From the NCBI RefSeq assembly GCF_040939455.1, contig NC_134119.1, forward strand, positions 11,458,501 through 11,522,500: a stretch of DNA of 64,000 nucleotides, read 5' to 3'. Positions 37,076-50,639 of the stretch are shown here, one piece after another. The stretch comes from Microcebus murinus (lineage: Eukaryota; Chordata; Mammalia; Primates; Cheirogaleidae). Both the position numbers and the translations under genes were made by a program. The notes under the pieces are model-generated. The model had not been told where the DNA came from. It saw only the letters and a list, made by a program, of their open reading frames with translations, and made no database searches. Every line of letters starts with the position of its first letter. The first letter of the stretch is position 1.

Positions 37076-38324
37076 AAAAAAATGAAAAAAGATAAAAGTA
37101 CATGAATGGGCAAAAAAAAAAAAAAAAGAAAAAGAAAAAAGAAAACCAGGCTCATTCCTTTACCAGAAACTTAGGCTGGGAACCCAGGGGTTGACAAAGA
37201 CAATCAGGCTTGCAGAAAATAGAGTAGGCGTTAGAATCAGACATCTGGTTACTCCAGTGTCACCCAACAGCCAATAGGTCTTGTTTATATTGGAATATTC
37301 AGCCCAAGGGTGAAAAAGCTAGAAAGAATCTTAAATGAGATCAGACATGTGCAAAGCATTTAGCACAGTGCCTGGTGCATAGTAGGTGCTCAGTCAATGT
37401 AGGCTGCTATTTCTGTGGGCATTAGTATTGCTACGACTTCCGTGTCAGTGAGTAGTTACCAGTTTCAGGCAAGGCGCAAAGCACGTTACGTGCATTTTCT
37501 CATTAGCCCTCTCTGCAACCCTGTGAGGCAGATTCTATCATTATCTCCTTTTTACTTATAATTGCGATTATTATTTTTGGGTGTGACAAAAGAGGAATGG
37601 GCGAGAAGACCAGAGTCCAAGCTGATGGAAAAATCCCTGGGGCTGCGGGGGCTTTGTCTGGGCGAAGCCACAGCACAGAGCAGCTGCCCGGGGTGACAGC
37701 CACCCCCTCGAGCCTTCGGGTACCCCTGTAACTACCCTCGCAGAGCAATTATTCCTACCCAGGAACTCAGGGGGGCAGGGGGATTAATTAGCCTCGCCCC
37801 ATGTCCAGATGTGCCGAGTAAGCAGAGTAGGGTACTCAGCAGACTCATAAATAAATGATGGCTGGTGATATGGAATCCAGGAGAAAAAAGATCTGACTTC
37901 AAATGAACATGTCTCTTGCCAGCACCTTTTAAAGGGGATATCACTTGTATTTACACGGGCGAACTGGGTTGGCTTGGCCTCACTCAGCCTCGAAGAAAAA
38001 TCTTGGCAGGATGTCTGCCAAGAGGGCCTGAGCAGAGGACATTTCGGGAACACTGCCCCAGGAGTCGGGTGACCTGGTGTTGGGACTTGGCTGCCCACTC
38101 GCTAGTTGACCGGTGGGATACTGTTGCCCTCACTAAGCTTTTTGGTTTCTCCATCTTTAAATGAGATAGTTGTATTTGAGATCTAATTGGGGAATAGTCT
38201 ATATAATTCTGTATAGAATATCCTGAGTTTTATTATTCCTCTTGCCCTCTTTCCTGTATGTTCTTCTCAAATGGATGATAAATTTCCAGTCTGTGGAGAG
38301 AAGATTGTTGAGCTCTTTTGGAAA

Positions 38325-38560
38325 TAGATGACAGAATGACAACTCAACTTGGCTTAAGTAAAAAGGGACATTTACTAGCACACATAACTGGAAAATCCAG
38401 TGGCACTGCTTCAGGCATGGCTGGATCCAGGAGCTCTAATGATATTGCCAGGACTCAGTATCTCAATCTCTGGGCTTTACTTCCCCCTATAATGACTTTA
38501 TTTCTAGGTAGTCTCTCTTCTTGTGAAAGCAGAAAATTATTAGAAATGAAGGCCATGCGC
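38325..38560 (+). repeat. Dispersed repeat, 'GATGGC/ATTGGC' family, copy 2 (5' part)
   Basis: The ordered blocks 'tgacaactcaacttggctta', 'gcttcaggcatggctggatc' and 'gatattgccaggactcag' match the start of the copy at 23190. The 3' blocks are lost. Confidence 0.45.
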
Positions 38561-39334
38561 CTTCAAATAACTTACAGTCTTTCCATTCAGAAAATGGAAA
38601 TTCTAAATCAGGCACTGCGCAGAGCCTGGGGAAACAGAGAAATGCAAGACAACCTTTTTGGACTTCCTTGGCCTTTGCATGTAAGAAGTAAATTTATACC
38701 GGGACCGGGCAGGTAACGTCAATAAGAAAAGTGACTTGAGTGAAGGAAACTAGGGAGAAGCGGAGACCGTAGCAAGCAGAAGAGCATGCTCTGTGTTAAA
38801 GGGGGCAGCTGGAACTCAAGGGCAGGCACGCCTCCGTGCCAGCCGTAACTGCCATGCCACACCAGAACAAGGTTCCAGTGTCAATCAGATCCTCTGATTT
38901 TTCAGGAGAAGCCAGAAATCCATATTTTTATGTAAACTCCCCTGATGTTTAATATTGACTCAAATAAAAAAAAAATAATCTAATGGCCAAACAACACAGG
39001 CCTGCAGACCACCAGCGTATGGCCTAGCTGTTTGCTAGAGGGGATTGCCTGTTGGAACGCTGCTCACACACTATCCATCTCTTTTTAAAAAGATATTTAC
39101 AAATATCAGTTTAGCCAAGATTGAGACTGTAAAGGATTTCAGGGGTCTCCTCACCGACGGCTTGGAGTTGGGGAGGGGAACAATAAGAGAGTTCTTTGCC
39201 AATTTTTTCCCTGTATATCTTATCCCCACCAATAGCATTGGATACACCTGGAGTCCGAGATGAGTCTTATTCATAAGTTTCTTATATGCCCTCATATAAG
39301 TGGGTTTATTTATTCATTCAAAAGAATATTTATT

Positions 39335-39674
39335 GGCCGGGCGCGGTGGCTCACGCCTGTAATCCTAGCACTCTGGGAGGCTGAGGCGGGCGGATCGCTT
39401 GAGGTCAGGAGTTCGAAACCAGCCTGAGCAAGAGCGAGACCCCGTCTCTACTATAAATAGAAAGAAATTAATTGGCCAACTAATATATATATAGAAAAAA
39501 ACTAGCCGGGCATGGTGGCACATGCCTGTAGTCCCAGCTACTCTGGAGGCTGAGGCAGCAGGATGGCTTGAGCCCAGGAGTTTGAGGTTGCTGTGAGCTA
39601 GGCTGATGCCACAGCACTCACTCTAGCCTGGGCAACAAAGTGAGACTCTGTCTCAAAAAAGAAAAAAAAAAAAA
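39335..39674 (+). repeat. Lemur-type dimeric Alu, full length
   Basis: A full-length copy runs from 'ggccgggcgcggtggctcac' to an A tail at 39662-39674. The linker carries 'aattggccaactaatatata', typical of lemur Alus. A target duplication 'agaatatttattg' is present on both sides. Confidence 0.96.
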
Positions 39675-40819
39675 GAATATTTATTGAACAGTTACTCTGT
39701 AACTGGATTGTGCTGGGCACTTGTGAACAGCACAGCAGACACCATTGGCTGCCTACCCAAACATTGTTACTTCTTCCTTATTAACGGAACTTCAATTTTG
39801 TAAAGGCAGTAGTCAACCCAGTTGTATGGAGTGAATCCTGTTCCTTTTGCTGGTGATTGGTCTAGGGGTAGCTATATGACCCAGTTCTGGCCAATGAGAT
39901 GGTAAGGGAAGTGGGCAGTGGGTAGAGGGATTACTCCACACACACATACACAGATAGAGAAGTAGGATAAAAGAATTAATTTTGGCCCCAGGGTCACCTC
40001 CTTTCTGGTTTTTGAATATAATTTTATGAAAATTGATAGTTGGTGTGGTAGCAGCTATTTTGTGCCTATGAGACAACAAGCTTGGGAACAAAGATCCCAT
40101 ATATTAAGGAAGGCAGAACAAAAGGGTGGAAGAAACCTGGGTCCTTAATAACAGCTGAGCTGCTGAATCAACTCTCATACCACCCCCATCCTAACTTTTG
40201 TGTGAGATAAGAAAATATCCTTATTCTTTAAGCCTCTATTAGTTAAATGTTCTGTTACTTGAGACAAGCAGGACCGATCAGCTCCTGCCCTTAGGTAACC
40301 TACGGTCTACCAGACGGTGAGAGCTGGCGATGATTAAGTGCCCTCTATACATTCCTCATAGTGACCCTATGAAGTGGGTACTCTCTTTATTACCATACCC
40401 ATTTTACAAATGAGAAAATTGAGGCTCAGAGAGGTTAGGCCACTTGTCCAAGGTCACTCTGCAAGTAAGTAATGGCACCACTCTGACTCCAGAGCCCTCT
40501 CTCTGAGCCACTAGATCACACTGCCATCCTGAGTAATTTTGCACAGAATCCTTGTTGAATTAATGAATGGACAAGTAGTAGCAACCGAGCTGCTTGCTGA
40601 AAAGTGACAGAGCTGTTCCCAGCGTCTGCATTTCCAAGATCCAGGTGTATCAAGATGTTCTTTGTCTGAGTCTGGAGCCAGACTTTGCAGGAATCAGGCC
40701 GCTGGTGGGGAAGACTCTAAATGGTGTGGGATGTCCAGCACTGGCTTTGGGCTTGGGGAAGAATCTCCCATCAGGCGCCTGTGGCTGTGAGATTGCCCAG
40801 CCACCCCCACCACTGTCAG

Positions 40820-41490
40820 CCCAGTCCCAGTCCCACTACCTTTGGCCTGGACAATTGCAGCAGCCTCATCACGGGTGTTCCTGCCACCAGCTTTTGTCCT
40901 CCAACACTTCCTAATGCTCACAGCAGCTAGAGCAATGACTTCCAAACACGTGTCAGCACCTGGGGCTTCTCTGCGTAAAACTCTACTGTGGCCTCCCAGT
41001 GCAATGAGAAAGAAACCAAACTCCTTCCTTTCCCTTGAGAATAAAATCACAACCAGGCTGTGCATGGCTGGTCCCAGCACCCATCAGTTCTTAGAAGACA
41101 CCAAGCTCATTTCCACCATAGAGGCTCTGCGCTTGCTCTACGTCCTTCCTCAGAGCTCCAGGCGGTTGGCCTCTCCTGTCCTCAGGTTCTCAGCTTAGAT
41201 ATATTGCCTCCCCCAGGCAGCCTTCCCTGACCACCCTGTCTAAAGTTGCTGACGCCTCTCTTAGTCACGCTCTATCACTTCCTCCTGTTTGCTTTCCTTC
41301 ACTGCAGTTATCACAGTCTGAATCATCTGACTTAGTTATTTGCTTGTTTATTAACTGTGTCTCCCAGCAGACTATAAGTCCATGAGCACAGACAATGTCT
41401 GTTTTATTCCCACTCTAGCTCCAGAGTCTAGAGTAGCGCTTGGCACATAGTAGGTGCTCATTAATTATTGGTTGAGAAAATGGCATTTCC
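40820..41490 (+). repeat. L2 LINE fragment, near-complete 3' end
   Basis: It includes 'ttccctgaccaccctgtc', 'ttatttgcttgtttatta', 'ctccagagtctagagtagcg' and the terminus 'cacatagtaggtgctcatta'. It is one of the best-preserved L2 ends in the window. Confidence 0.8.
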
Positions 41491-41528
41491 AGCCTGGGAA
41501 AACCTTTGCCTTCTGTTAAGTTAATCTA

Positions 41529-41725
41529 GGGTTTCTCAACCTGGCCACTGTCGACATTTGGGGCTGGAGATTTCTTTATTGTGGGGGGCTGTCCTGAGCC
41601 TTGTGTGATGGTTAGCAGTGTCCCTGGCCTCTACCCACTAGGTGCCAGTGAGGAGACCAGTAGACTGGTCTCCCCTGGGCTTGTGACAGTCAACATCTCC
41701 AGACATTGTAACATACGCCCTGGGC
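41529..41725 (-). repeat. MER20 DNA transposon relic (antisense)
   Basis: The sequence follows MER20: 'agggtttctcaacctggcca', 'acatttggggctgg', 'ttgtggggggctgtcctg', 'cctggcctctacccactagg' and 'atctccagacattg'. One end is lost. A 22-bp perfect inverted repeat (41652-41673) replaces part of the expected sequence. Confidence 0.8.
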
Positions 41726-41949
41726 TAAATAAACAAATAGAGAAACATAATAACGTCAAAATATGTGTCTGGCTCATGTTTGTGGGGAAATAGCTTTCCA
41801 GCTAACTGAAAGATTGGCCCCAGGTTTCTTTCCAGGGACCCATCTACATTCCGCAGGGGTTTCCTTGGGTAGAGGCGCTGCGGGTAGGAGAGGGTGGCAG
41901 ACTAGTAATCAGGAGTAGGAGAGGAGAGCCAGGGAAGGGTAATTGCCCC

Positions 41950-43640
<1,691 letters not shown>

Positions 43641-43714
43641 AATGAAGAAATGAATAAAACAACAGGGAAGAAAAACAAGCATCAGGTTTTCCATCCTGTT
43701 CCTTGCAAGAGAGG

Positions 43715-43850
43715 CATGTAGCTCTATGAGGACAGGGACTATATCAGTTATTTACCCTCAGTTCCCAGCACTGACATCCATGCTAGGCACATAGTAGATG
43801 CTCAGTAAACATGTGAAATGATTCCATAGATCAATAAATGAATTGATGGA
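43715..43850 (+). repeat. L2 LINE 3' end
   Basis: The L2 terminus reads 'ctatgaggacagggactata' then 'gctaggcacatagtagatgc'. It is short. Confidence 0.6.
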
Positions 43851-44479
43851 TCAAGGGCTTTGCAGAGAGGCTGCTCTAGGATTTAGATAGCCCATTGATT
43901 TTGGAGTCAAACAAAGAGATTCTTATCCTGCTTCTGCCAGCCACTTGCCAGCAAGACTTTGGGCAAGATTCCTTCTCTCTGAGGTTCAGTTTCTACATCT
44001 GTAAATAATGTCATCTGTTATGAACCCTCAGAGAACTATTTGTAGTAGGTGCTCAGTAAACATTCGTTCCCCACTCCTTGGCTAATTGGAGTAGAAAGGA
44101 GAGGCGTGTCTGAGCATCCTTTTAGCTGTACCTGGATGGCTGTGTTCTGCAGTAGTGCCTGGAAATGTTACCATTATAGAATCACTTTTTTTCTTTTCGT
44201 CAGGAAGGCTTTATTGTTTCTGGCAGCCTCCTGCAGGAATGCCCAGACCTCTGGGGGGAGGCTGCCTACAGCAGCTTAAGCCTAAGAGAGGGCCAGATGA
44301 GAGCCATTTCTGACCCTAGGAATGCCGGTCCGAGGCAGGAGGGAAGCTGACTGTTCTGTCTCTCACACCCCCATCCAGACCATCAGAAACTCCTGACAGC
44401 TTTACCTTTGAAATACACTCTGTCTGCCCCCTTCTCCCCACCTCCACCACCACCACCACCCAGAACCCAGTGGCCATCG

Positions 44480-44960
44480 GCTGTCACCTGGACAGCTATG
44501 ACAGCCTTCTTGCTGCTCTCCCCGCTCCCACCCTGTCCGCTAACCATCCTCCAGCGTGATGCCAGTCTAACCCAAGTCACTCTCTGCTCAGTGGCTCCCA
44601 TCTACCTCGCTCAAAGTAGAAGCCAAAGTCTTTGCTACGGCCCACAGGAACCCACATTATCCACCCCCCCCCCATGGTCCCTCCCGCCTCCTCTGTTCCA
44701 GGTCCTCTGGTTGTCTTGCCGTTCCTTAAACAAAGCTGTTGCCCTCTCCTCCCCAGGGCATTTGCGCATGCTTTCCCTCTGCCTGGAATGCCCTCCCCTC
44801 TTTCTCTCCATGGCTGGTCCTTCGTTATTTCCCAGGTCTCTGTTCACCTCCTCTGAGAGGCCCTCCCTGACCACCTTGTGGATAGCTAGCAGCCTGGTCT
44901 CTTCCCAGCAATGATGCTCCATTTCTTTTATAACATTCACCATAGCCAGAAACTGTCTCA
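44480..44960 (+). repeat. L2 LINE fragment
   Basis: It contains 'ctgcctggaatgccctcccc' and 'tgagaggccctccctgacca'. A (CCA)n tract (44443-44461) lies just upstream. Confidence 0.75.
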
Positions 44961-45029
44961 TTTTTTAAAATTTGGTTTTTTAGTTGCCTATGTTCCTCCA
45001 CTGGTGTACAAGCCAAGAGAGAGGTGGGC

Positions 45030-45280
45030 GGGGCTGAGTTAGGGCACCAGGTCAGAAGTTTAGATTTTAGTCTAAAACAAGGAGACGTCCTGGGAGGGTT
45101 TTAAAGAGATGAGAGACGTGACCCCAGGCACGAAATGTAACCGCTGTCCTGGTGGCTGTGGGAGAATGAACTGTAGGAGGCAAGGGTGGCAGCAGGGGAC
45201 CAGGGAGGAGGTTGCAGTGAGACAAGCTGATAGGACCATGGACAAGGGTCCCGATGAAGGAGGTGATGAGAAGGGGACAG
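45030..45280 (-). repeat. L2 LINE fragment (antisense)
   Basis: A diverged antisense L2 block has 'gtaggaggcaagggtggcag' and 'gcagtgagacaagctgatag'. The assignment is tentative. Confidence 0.45.
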
Positions 45281-45699
45281 GTTAAAAATATGGAATAACA
45301 TTTTGTGCAACTCTATGGAAACGAATCCCTTAATTTTGGACGTGGAGAGAAGGGCGGAGAGGGGAAGGCCTTCCTGTGGAGCCCTCAGTCCTGTTCGGTT
45401 CTTCTCCTCCATGCAGGAGCCTCATTGCTGTATCCCCAGCGCCTATTTACGTGCGATGCAGTAAATAAGTACCTGGAAGAATAAATGAGTAAATGTAGGG
45501 CCCAACTGTGGCACCCGTGGGGAAGCCTTGCCCAGCTCTCCGGGTAAATTCTATATTCTTTTCTGGGATTATTTGATGGATTTAGCCTCCTGCTCTGGAC
45601 GGGGAGGTCCAGGGCAGGACTCCTCCACTGAGCCTGCACTTGGGGGGCACATGGGGAGCTGTCAATAACCGGCTGTCCAACTTAACATGAATGCATGAA

Positions 45700-45915
45700 T
45701 GAATGAATGAATCACTGGACTGTGCAACTAGCTCGCTCCTCCTCGATGTCTCTTCCCCTCACCTCGCTTTGTTTTTCTTCTTAGCAGCTATGACCCCCAG
45801 CCCGACTGCGCATTTATTTGTTGATGTGTGCGCTGTCCCCTCCCCCCGCTAGGCTGTGGAATTCCATCTAGAATCTAGAATGGAAGCTCGTGAGAGCAAG
45901 GGCTGTTTGAAATCG
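45700..45915 (+). repeat. L2 LINE fragment
   Basis: It includes a 'ttcccctcacctcgctttg' block, 'gcatttatttgttgatgtg' and 'aatggaagctcgtgagagca'. It sits just outside the CpG island. Confidence 0.6.
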
Positions 45916-46395
45916 CAACCCGCCTTCCCCCAGCGCTCTAACCCTCCCTTCATTATTCCTCCAGCGCTTATCACCCCGACATGTTCTTTCACTGTTTTGT
46001 TTATAGTCTGTCTCCAATCAGCTGCGTGCGGCCGGATGTTTGTGCTGGGCTCACAGCTGGATCTCGGATCCCTGCGCGTCCCTGGCACCCGGCGGGCGCT
46101 CGCCCCGCGTCGTCGAGGGGACTGAGCAGGGCGGGGTCGCGACGCGGGCGGTGGAGGTGCCCAGGTGCGCAGGGACGAGTGGCGGGGCCCCGCGCTGGCC
46201 CGGGCTGGGAGCCCGCCCCCGGGCTCGCCGCAGGCTGGGCCGGGCAGGCAGGAGTTAAGCAGCGTGCGCGCTTCCGACCCGCAGGTGGCGCCGTCCCGCC
46301 TCGGTGCCCGACTCCGGGCGCTTCGAAGTGCGGGACAGAATCGCGGCGAGCGCGGAGCCGAAGCTCAGCCCGGACTTGTTGATCTCGCCCAGGCA

Positions 46396-46456
46396 GCCGC
46401 CGCCGCCGCCGTCGCCGCGGGAGCAGGAGGAGGAGGAGGCGGAGGAGGCGCCGCCG
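46396..46456 (+). repeat. (CCG)n and (GAG)n short runs in the CpG island
   Basis: A CCG run (46396-46412) is followed by a GAG/GCG run (46425-46450). These are short trinucleotide tracts in the likely 5' UTR or promoter of KCNB1. Confidence 0.8.
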
Positions 46457-47007
46457 GATCGCGGTCCTGCCCCGCGCGCTGCCCGCGCCCCCAGCCTCGG
46501 AGAGCGCGCCCCGGCCCGCGGCGCCTGCAGCCCGGCGCGTCGCCCGCCCGGCCGGGGTAGGCCGGGCCCAGCCCGGCCCCGGGACCGCCGCTGCCCGCGG
46601 GCGGGGGCGCCCGGGCGGCCGGGGCGATGCGCGGTCCCTGGCCCCGGGAGGCGGCCGCCCTGGGGGTGAGTGTTGGGGCGTAGGGCCCGCAGTGGGGGCG
46701 CAGGCGGACACGGGCCGGGGGCTCGTCTGCCGCAGCTCGGCCTGTCGGTCTGCCGGGCTCCGCGGCTTCAGTCGGGGTGGGGGGAGGCGGGCACCCGCTG
46801 GGGCCTGGGAGACGCGCGATCCCCAGTCTGGGGCGAGGATGTGAGCCCCACATGCCAGGGGGCTCAGGGGGAAACCCCCAAAACCAGCAGTGCGCGGCAG
46901 GAGGAGGGCACGTTTTGAAAAGGCCAGAAAATTCAGCTCGTTTCCCCGCCTCCCACCTCCCCCACCCCTTCCCTTCCAAGCCCGGGGAAAGGCGCAGAAC
47001 CCGGAGT

Positions 47008-47014
47008 TATAAAA
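47008..47014 (+). promoter_or_regulatory. KCNB1: TATA-like box
   Basis: TATAAAA sits in TTATAAAAAGC within the CpG island. It is followed 20-80 bp downstream by a GAG-rich polypurine tract. It could position an alternative start inside the proposed 5' UTR intron. Confidence is low because CpG-island promoters are often TATA-less. Confidence 0.25.
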
Positions 47015-47029
47015 AGCCATCGCAGGAGA

Positions 47030-47110
47030 GGAACGAGGAGGAGCAGGAGGAGGGGAGGAGGAGGAGGAGGAGAAGGGGGCGGGGAAGGAGCGAGGGGAGG
47101 ACGGAGCAGG
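47030..47110 (+). repeat. GAG-rich polypurine tract
   Basis: An almost pure purine strand has repeated GAGGAG units and a GGGGGCGGGG box. It is prone to triplex (H-DNA) or G-rich structures. Confidence 0.8.
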
Positions 47111-47526
47111 CGGATCCCGAGTTGTCTGCGCGCCCCTCCTGCGGTAGGGTAGGGGGCGCAGGGGGAGGGGCAGGACCCCGGGCAGAGCTTGGCTTTTCGT
47201 CTTCGCGGCCACCTCCGCGCTGGAGCAACCTCTGGAGATGCTCTGGCGGCGAGGGGTCGTTCCAGGACAGAGGGGCTGTCGAGAATACCCCGTCTGTTGT
47301 GACCTTTGACAGGTGGGCACCTGGAACCCCCAGAAACCCCCAAATATTTTAAGATTTAGAAAAATCAAACCCGCTACCATCTCCCTAAACCCCAAATCCT
47401 GATAATCTCGAGCTGGGAAGGGAAAGGTGAGAACTTATTTTAAAAACGAAAGACAGAAAGTTTTTCATGCAGCGCCCCTCTCTCCCCATTGCGGGAATCG
47501 ACGGGGAGACCCGCGGAGAAGACAGT

Positions 47527-47554
47527 TTCAGCACTCGAGGGGGCGGACAGCGCC
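47527..47554 (+). promoter_or_regulatory. KCNB1: RE1/NRSE-like element, expanded spacing (site A)
   Basis: The left half TTCAGCAC (47527-47534) and the right half GGACAGCGCC (47545-47554) both match the RE1 consensus. The half starts are 18 bp apart, against 11 in the canonical 21-bp element. Expanded spacing of 16-19 bp is an established class of REST-bound site. REST represses neuronal genes in non-neuronal cells, which would suit KCNB1. Confidence 0.55.
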
Positions 47555-47683
47555 CCGGGCGGTTGGGTCGCGCCTGGGCCGCGGAAGCCGGGGGTGGGGC
47601 CTCCGGGACGCCAGGGGCATCTCCTGGGGCCGTCTCCCCGCCCCGAAGGCGGCCCCTCCCTCCGTCCGTGGGGTGGGGCGGAC

Positions 47684-47710
47684 TTCAGCACCGGCTGGAG
47701 GGACAGCACC
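47684..47710 (+). promoter_or_regulatory. KCNB1: RE1/NRSE-like element, expanded spacing (site B)
   Basis: The left half TTCAGCACC (47684-47692) is perfect. The right half GGACAGCACC (47701-47710) has one change from GGACAGCGCC. The half starts are 17 bp apart, again in the expanded class. It lies 157 bp from site A and 304 bp before the KCNB1 start codon. Confidence 0.5.
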
Positions 47711-47968
47711 CAGCCATCCTATTGCACTGAGCCGCTTAAGCGCGGGGAAGGTCAAGGCCAGCTGGGACCCTGGTGGAGAGGTAGGGAGCAGCCATGCCCA
47801 ACTCCTCGCTCGCTGACCCGCGTCCACTTTCGCTTTCTGCCTCGCAGCCGTCGGGATGGAGGTGAGAAGACGGCCGTGACGCGCGCCCGCGCGGTCCCCT
47901 GCACCCCCAGCAGCCCATAGCGCTCCCTGCCCCCCTCCCCCGCAGCAGCGGGCCTTGCCGTGGAGTGA

Positions 47969-48688
<720 letters not shown>

Positions 48689-50639
48689 TGAGGGGGAGGG
48701 GCCAGGGCTGAGCTCCCAGGGCTGAGGACCAACCCCTCAGATTTTCCTAGGTGGCATTTCCATCTGTTTTTCTTTTTGTCCGATACTTTATACACCTACT
48801 TGGTTGAGGACAAGGATTTATAGGGACGCACAAAAGGCCAGGACAAGAGGATGGACACGGAGAAATGAGAGAGGGCACAGAGAGACACTAGAGGCCCTCT
48901 GGGGTGGAGGAGAGTTTGGTTCCCTGGGAAGTCCCAGACCCAGGCTGGAGGGGGTTGCCCTGTGATTTTGATACATACCTCCACATTGATAACCCCACCC
49001 TGCCCCGGGAAGGGAATGGAAGCAACTTACAGACATGCTTGGAGGATGTTGAGATACTGCCAGGTAGTTTCAACCTCAGAGAGAAAAACAAGGCGGAGGC
49101 ACTCTGGGGTGGGTGTGTGTGTGGGTGACACAGGCAATCAGCTGTGGGCGCCTGTGGGCTAGAGGTCACCCCTGGTTACGTAGGTATTTATTGGGTGAGT
49201 TTATTTCAAGAATGGTTTGGTGCAGCTTGCAAAGATGCTGTTGGAAGAGGATGTAAATTTCGAAATATGAAAAATGAGGCAATGTGAAAAACAGAGGAGG
49301 AGGAGGAGGCAGGAATGCGCTTGGTCACACGGGGTGGGCCGGGAGTCCTGCGTGCTGCTGGGTGGAGGCCGAGGCTGTGAGGGACCGAAAGGGGCTTGCG
49401 GTGGGGCCGGGGCAGGGCAGGGGGTCACTGGTTGATGAGAACCCTCTCTGTGTTGCTTGGGAGAGATGGGGCCTGGCTTCACGAGGCCAGTGTGCTGGGT
49501 GTCGGAGCGGATGAGAACAGTGTGATAAGGGCTAGCGACTCGATCTCGTGAGGCCCAAGGGGAGCCCATGAACGAGAGTTGTTGATGTCGAGATCCAGCA
49601 AGACCAATTTGGGAAACACAGGTTGGGAGCAGGTAACTCACCCTCTGAGAGTGGGGCCTAAAAAGGGGCCAGGTACATACATCTGTGGCATAAAGAAACA
49701 GGGAAGAGGAAGTCGACATCTCCATCCATAATTAAATAGCCACGCTGGCTCCTGTCCAGGCCCAGACTCTCATTGTGGGGTCTCTGTGGCTCAGTTCTCA
49801 CTAAAGGCCCCCCTGCAGGTCCCAGTCTGAAGGGGACTGTGGGGTCCTCCCCCAGGTCTAGCTGCCCAAAGAGAGGCCCCTGAGACTGGCTGCAGAAGGG
49901 GTGGCCGGTAGCAGGGTGGAGGGAGCCCCACATGGTTTTCCTCTTCTCTGCCCACCCTAACTAGGACGTAGAGGTTCCTGGGCCCAGCTTCCTCCTCTGA
50001 GGCTGTGGGCTGCCTCTCTCCATAATCCTGCCCCCGATTTCGTGTCCAAAAAGCCTCCCTCCTAAGACACAGTCACTCACCCTTAATCAGCTTAGGATCA
50101 ACAGACTTATTTTGCTATTTCCAGGCCTGACACAGGTTCCCCCTCTCCAACCCATTTAGGCCCAAACATGACTCTCCCTTCCTGTCTTGTCCCTAAGACC
50201 TGAGAGCAAGGGCAGGAGACGAGAGGGTTTGCCCTCCCGGGGAAGCAGCAGGCAAAGGGCCATGTTTGGGTTGGCATCTGGCCGCCGGGCACAGGCGCTG
50301 GGGCGTGCAAGAGGCGACGTTTGGGAACGAAGAGCCTTTCCTCTCCCTTGGGTTAATCTGCTTGCTGGGACGAGCCTCATGACCTCTCTGTGATCCCAGG
50401 CGGGGGCTGCCGGCTCACATTCCTGGCAGATGGACCATCTAGGATTTTGTGCAGCCAGAGCTGAAACGGGGAGGCAGGCAGGCTCGTTGGCCCTCGGTAT
50501 AGAGACCCTGGCTGCTGTTGATCAAACACCTACTGTGTACGGAGTCTAACAACGCTACTCTGTTATTATCTCACTTTTCACCAATAGTGAGGCTCAAAGG
50601 GGTTTACTAACTTGCCTAAGACCACACAGCAGGCAAGCA

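Larger units (their letters stand above)
46666..47847 (+). other. KCNB1: Candidate KCNB1 5' UTR intron
   Basis: A strong donor GTGAGT starts at 46666. A strong acceptor, with a pyrimidine tract ending CTCGCAG at 47847, precedes the coding exon by 166 bases. If used, the 5' UTR is spliced and the RE1-like elements fall in this intron. This is an inference; no transcript evidence is available here. Confidence 0.35.
46627..47865 (+). other. Candidate upstream ORF across the 5' UTR intron
   Basis: ATG at 46627 reads 13 codons to the donor at 46666. If joined to 47848, it continues five codons to TGA at 47863-47865, giving an 18-codon uORF. It depends entirely on the proposed splice and on transcription starting upstream of 46627. 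Confidence 0.2.

Noticed and set aside
46001..47395. 464-codon antisense ORF in the KCNB1 CpG island
   Set aside because: GC-rich sequence lacks stop codons, so long antisense frames are expected. The protein is Pro/Arg/Ala-rich with no recognisable domain, and sense features (splice sites, KCNB1) explain the region.
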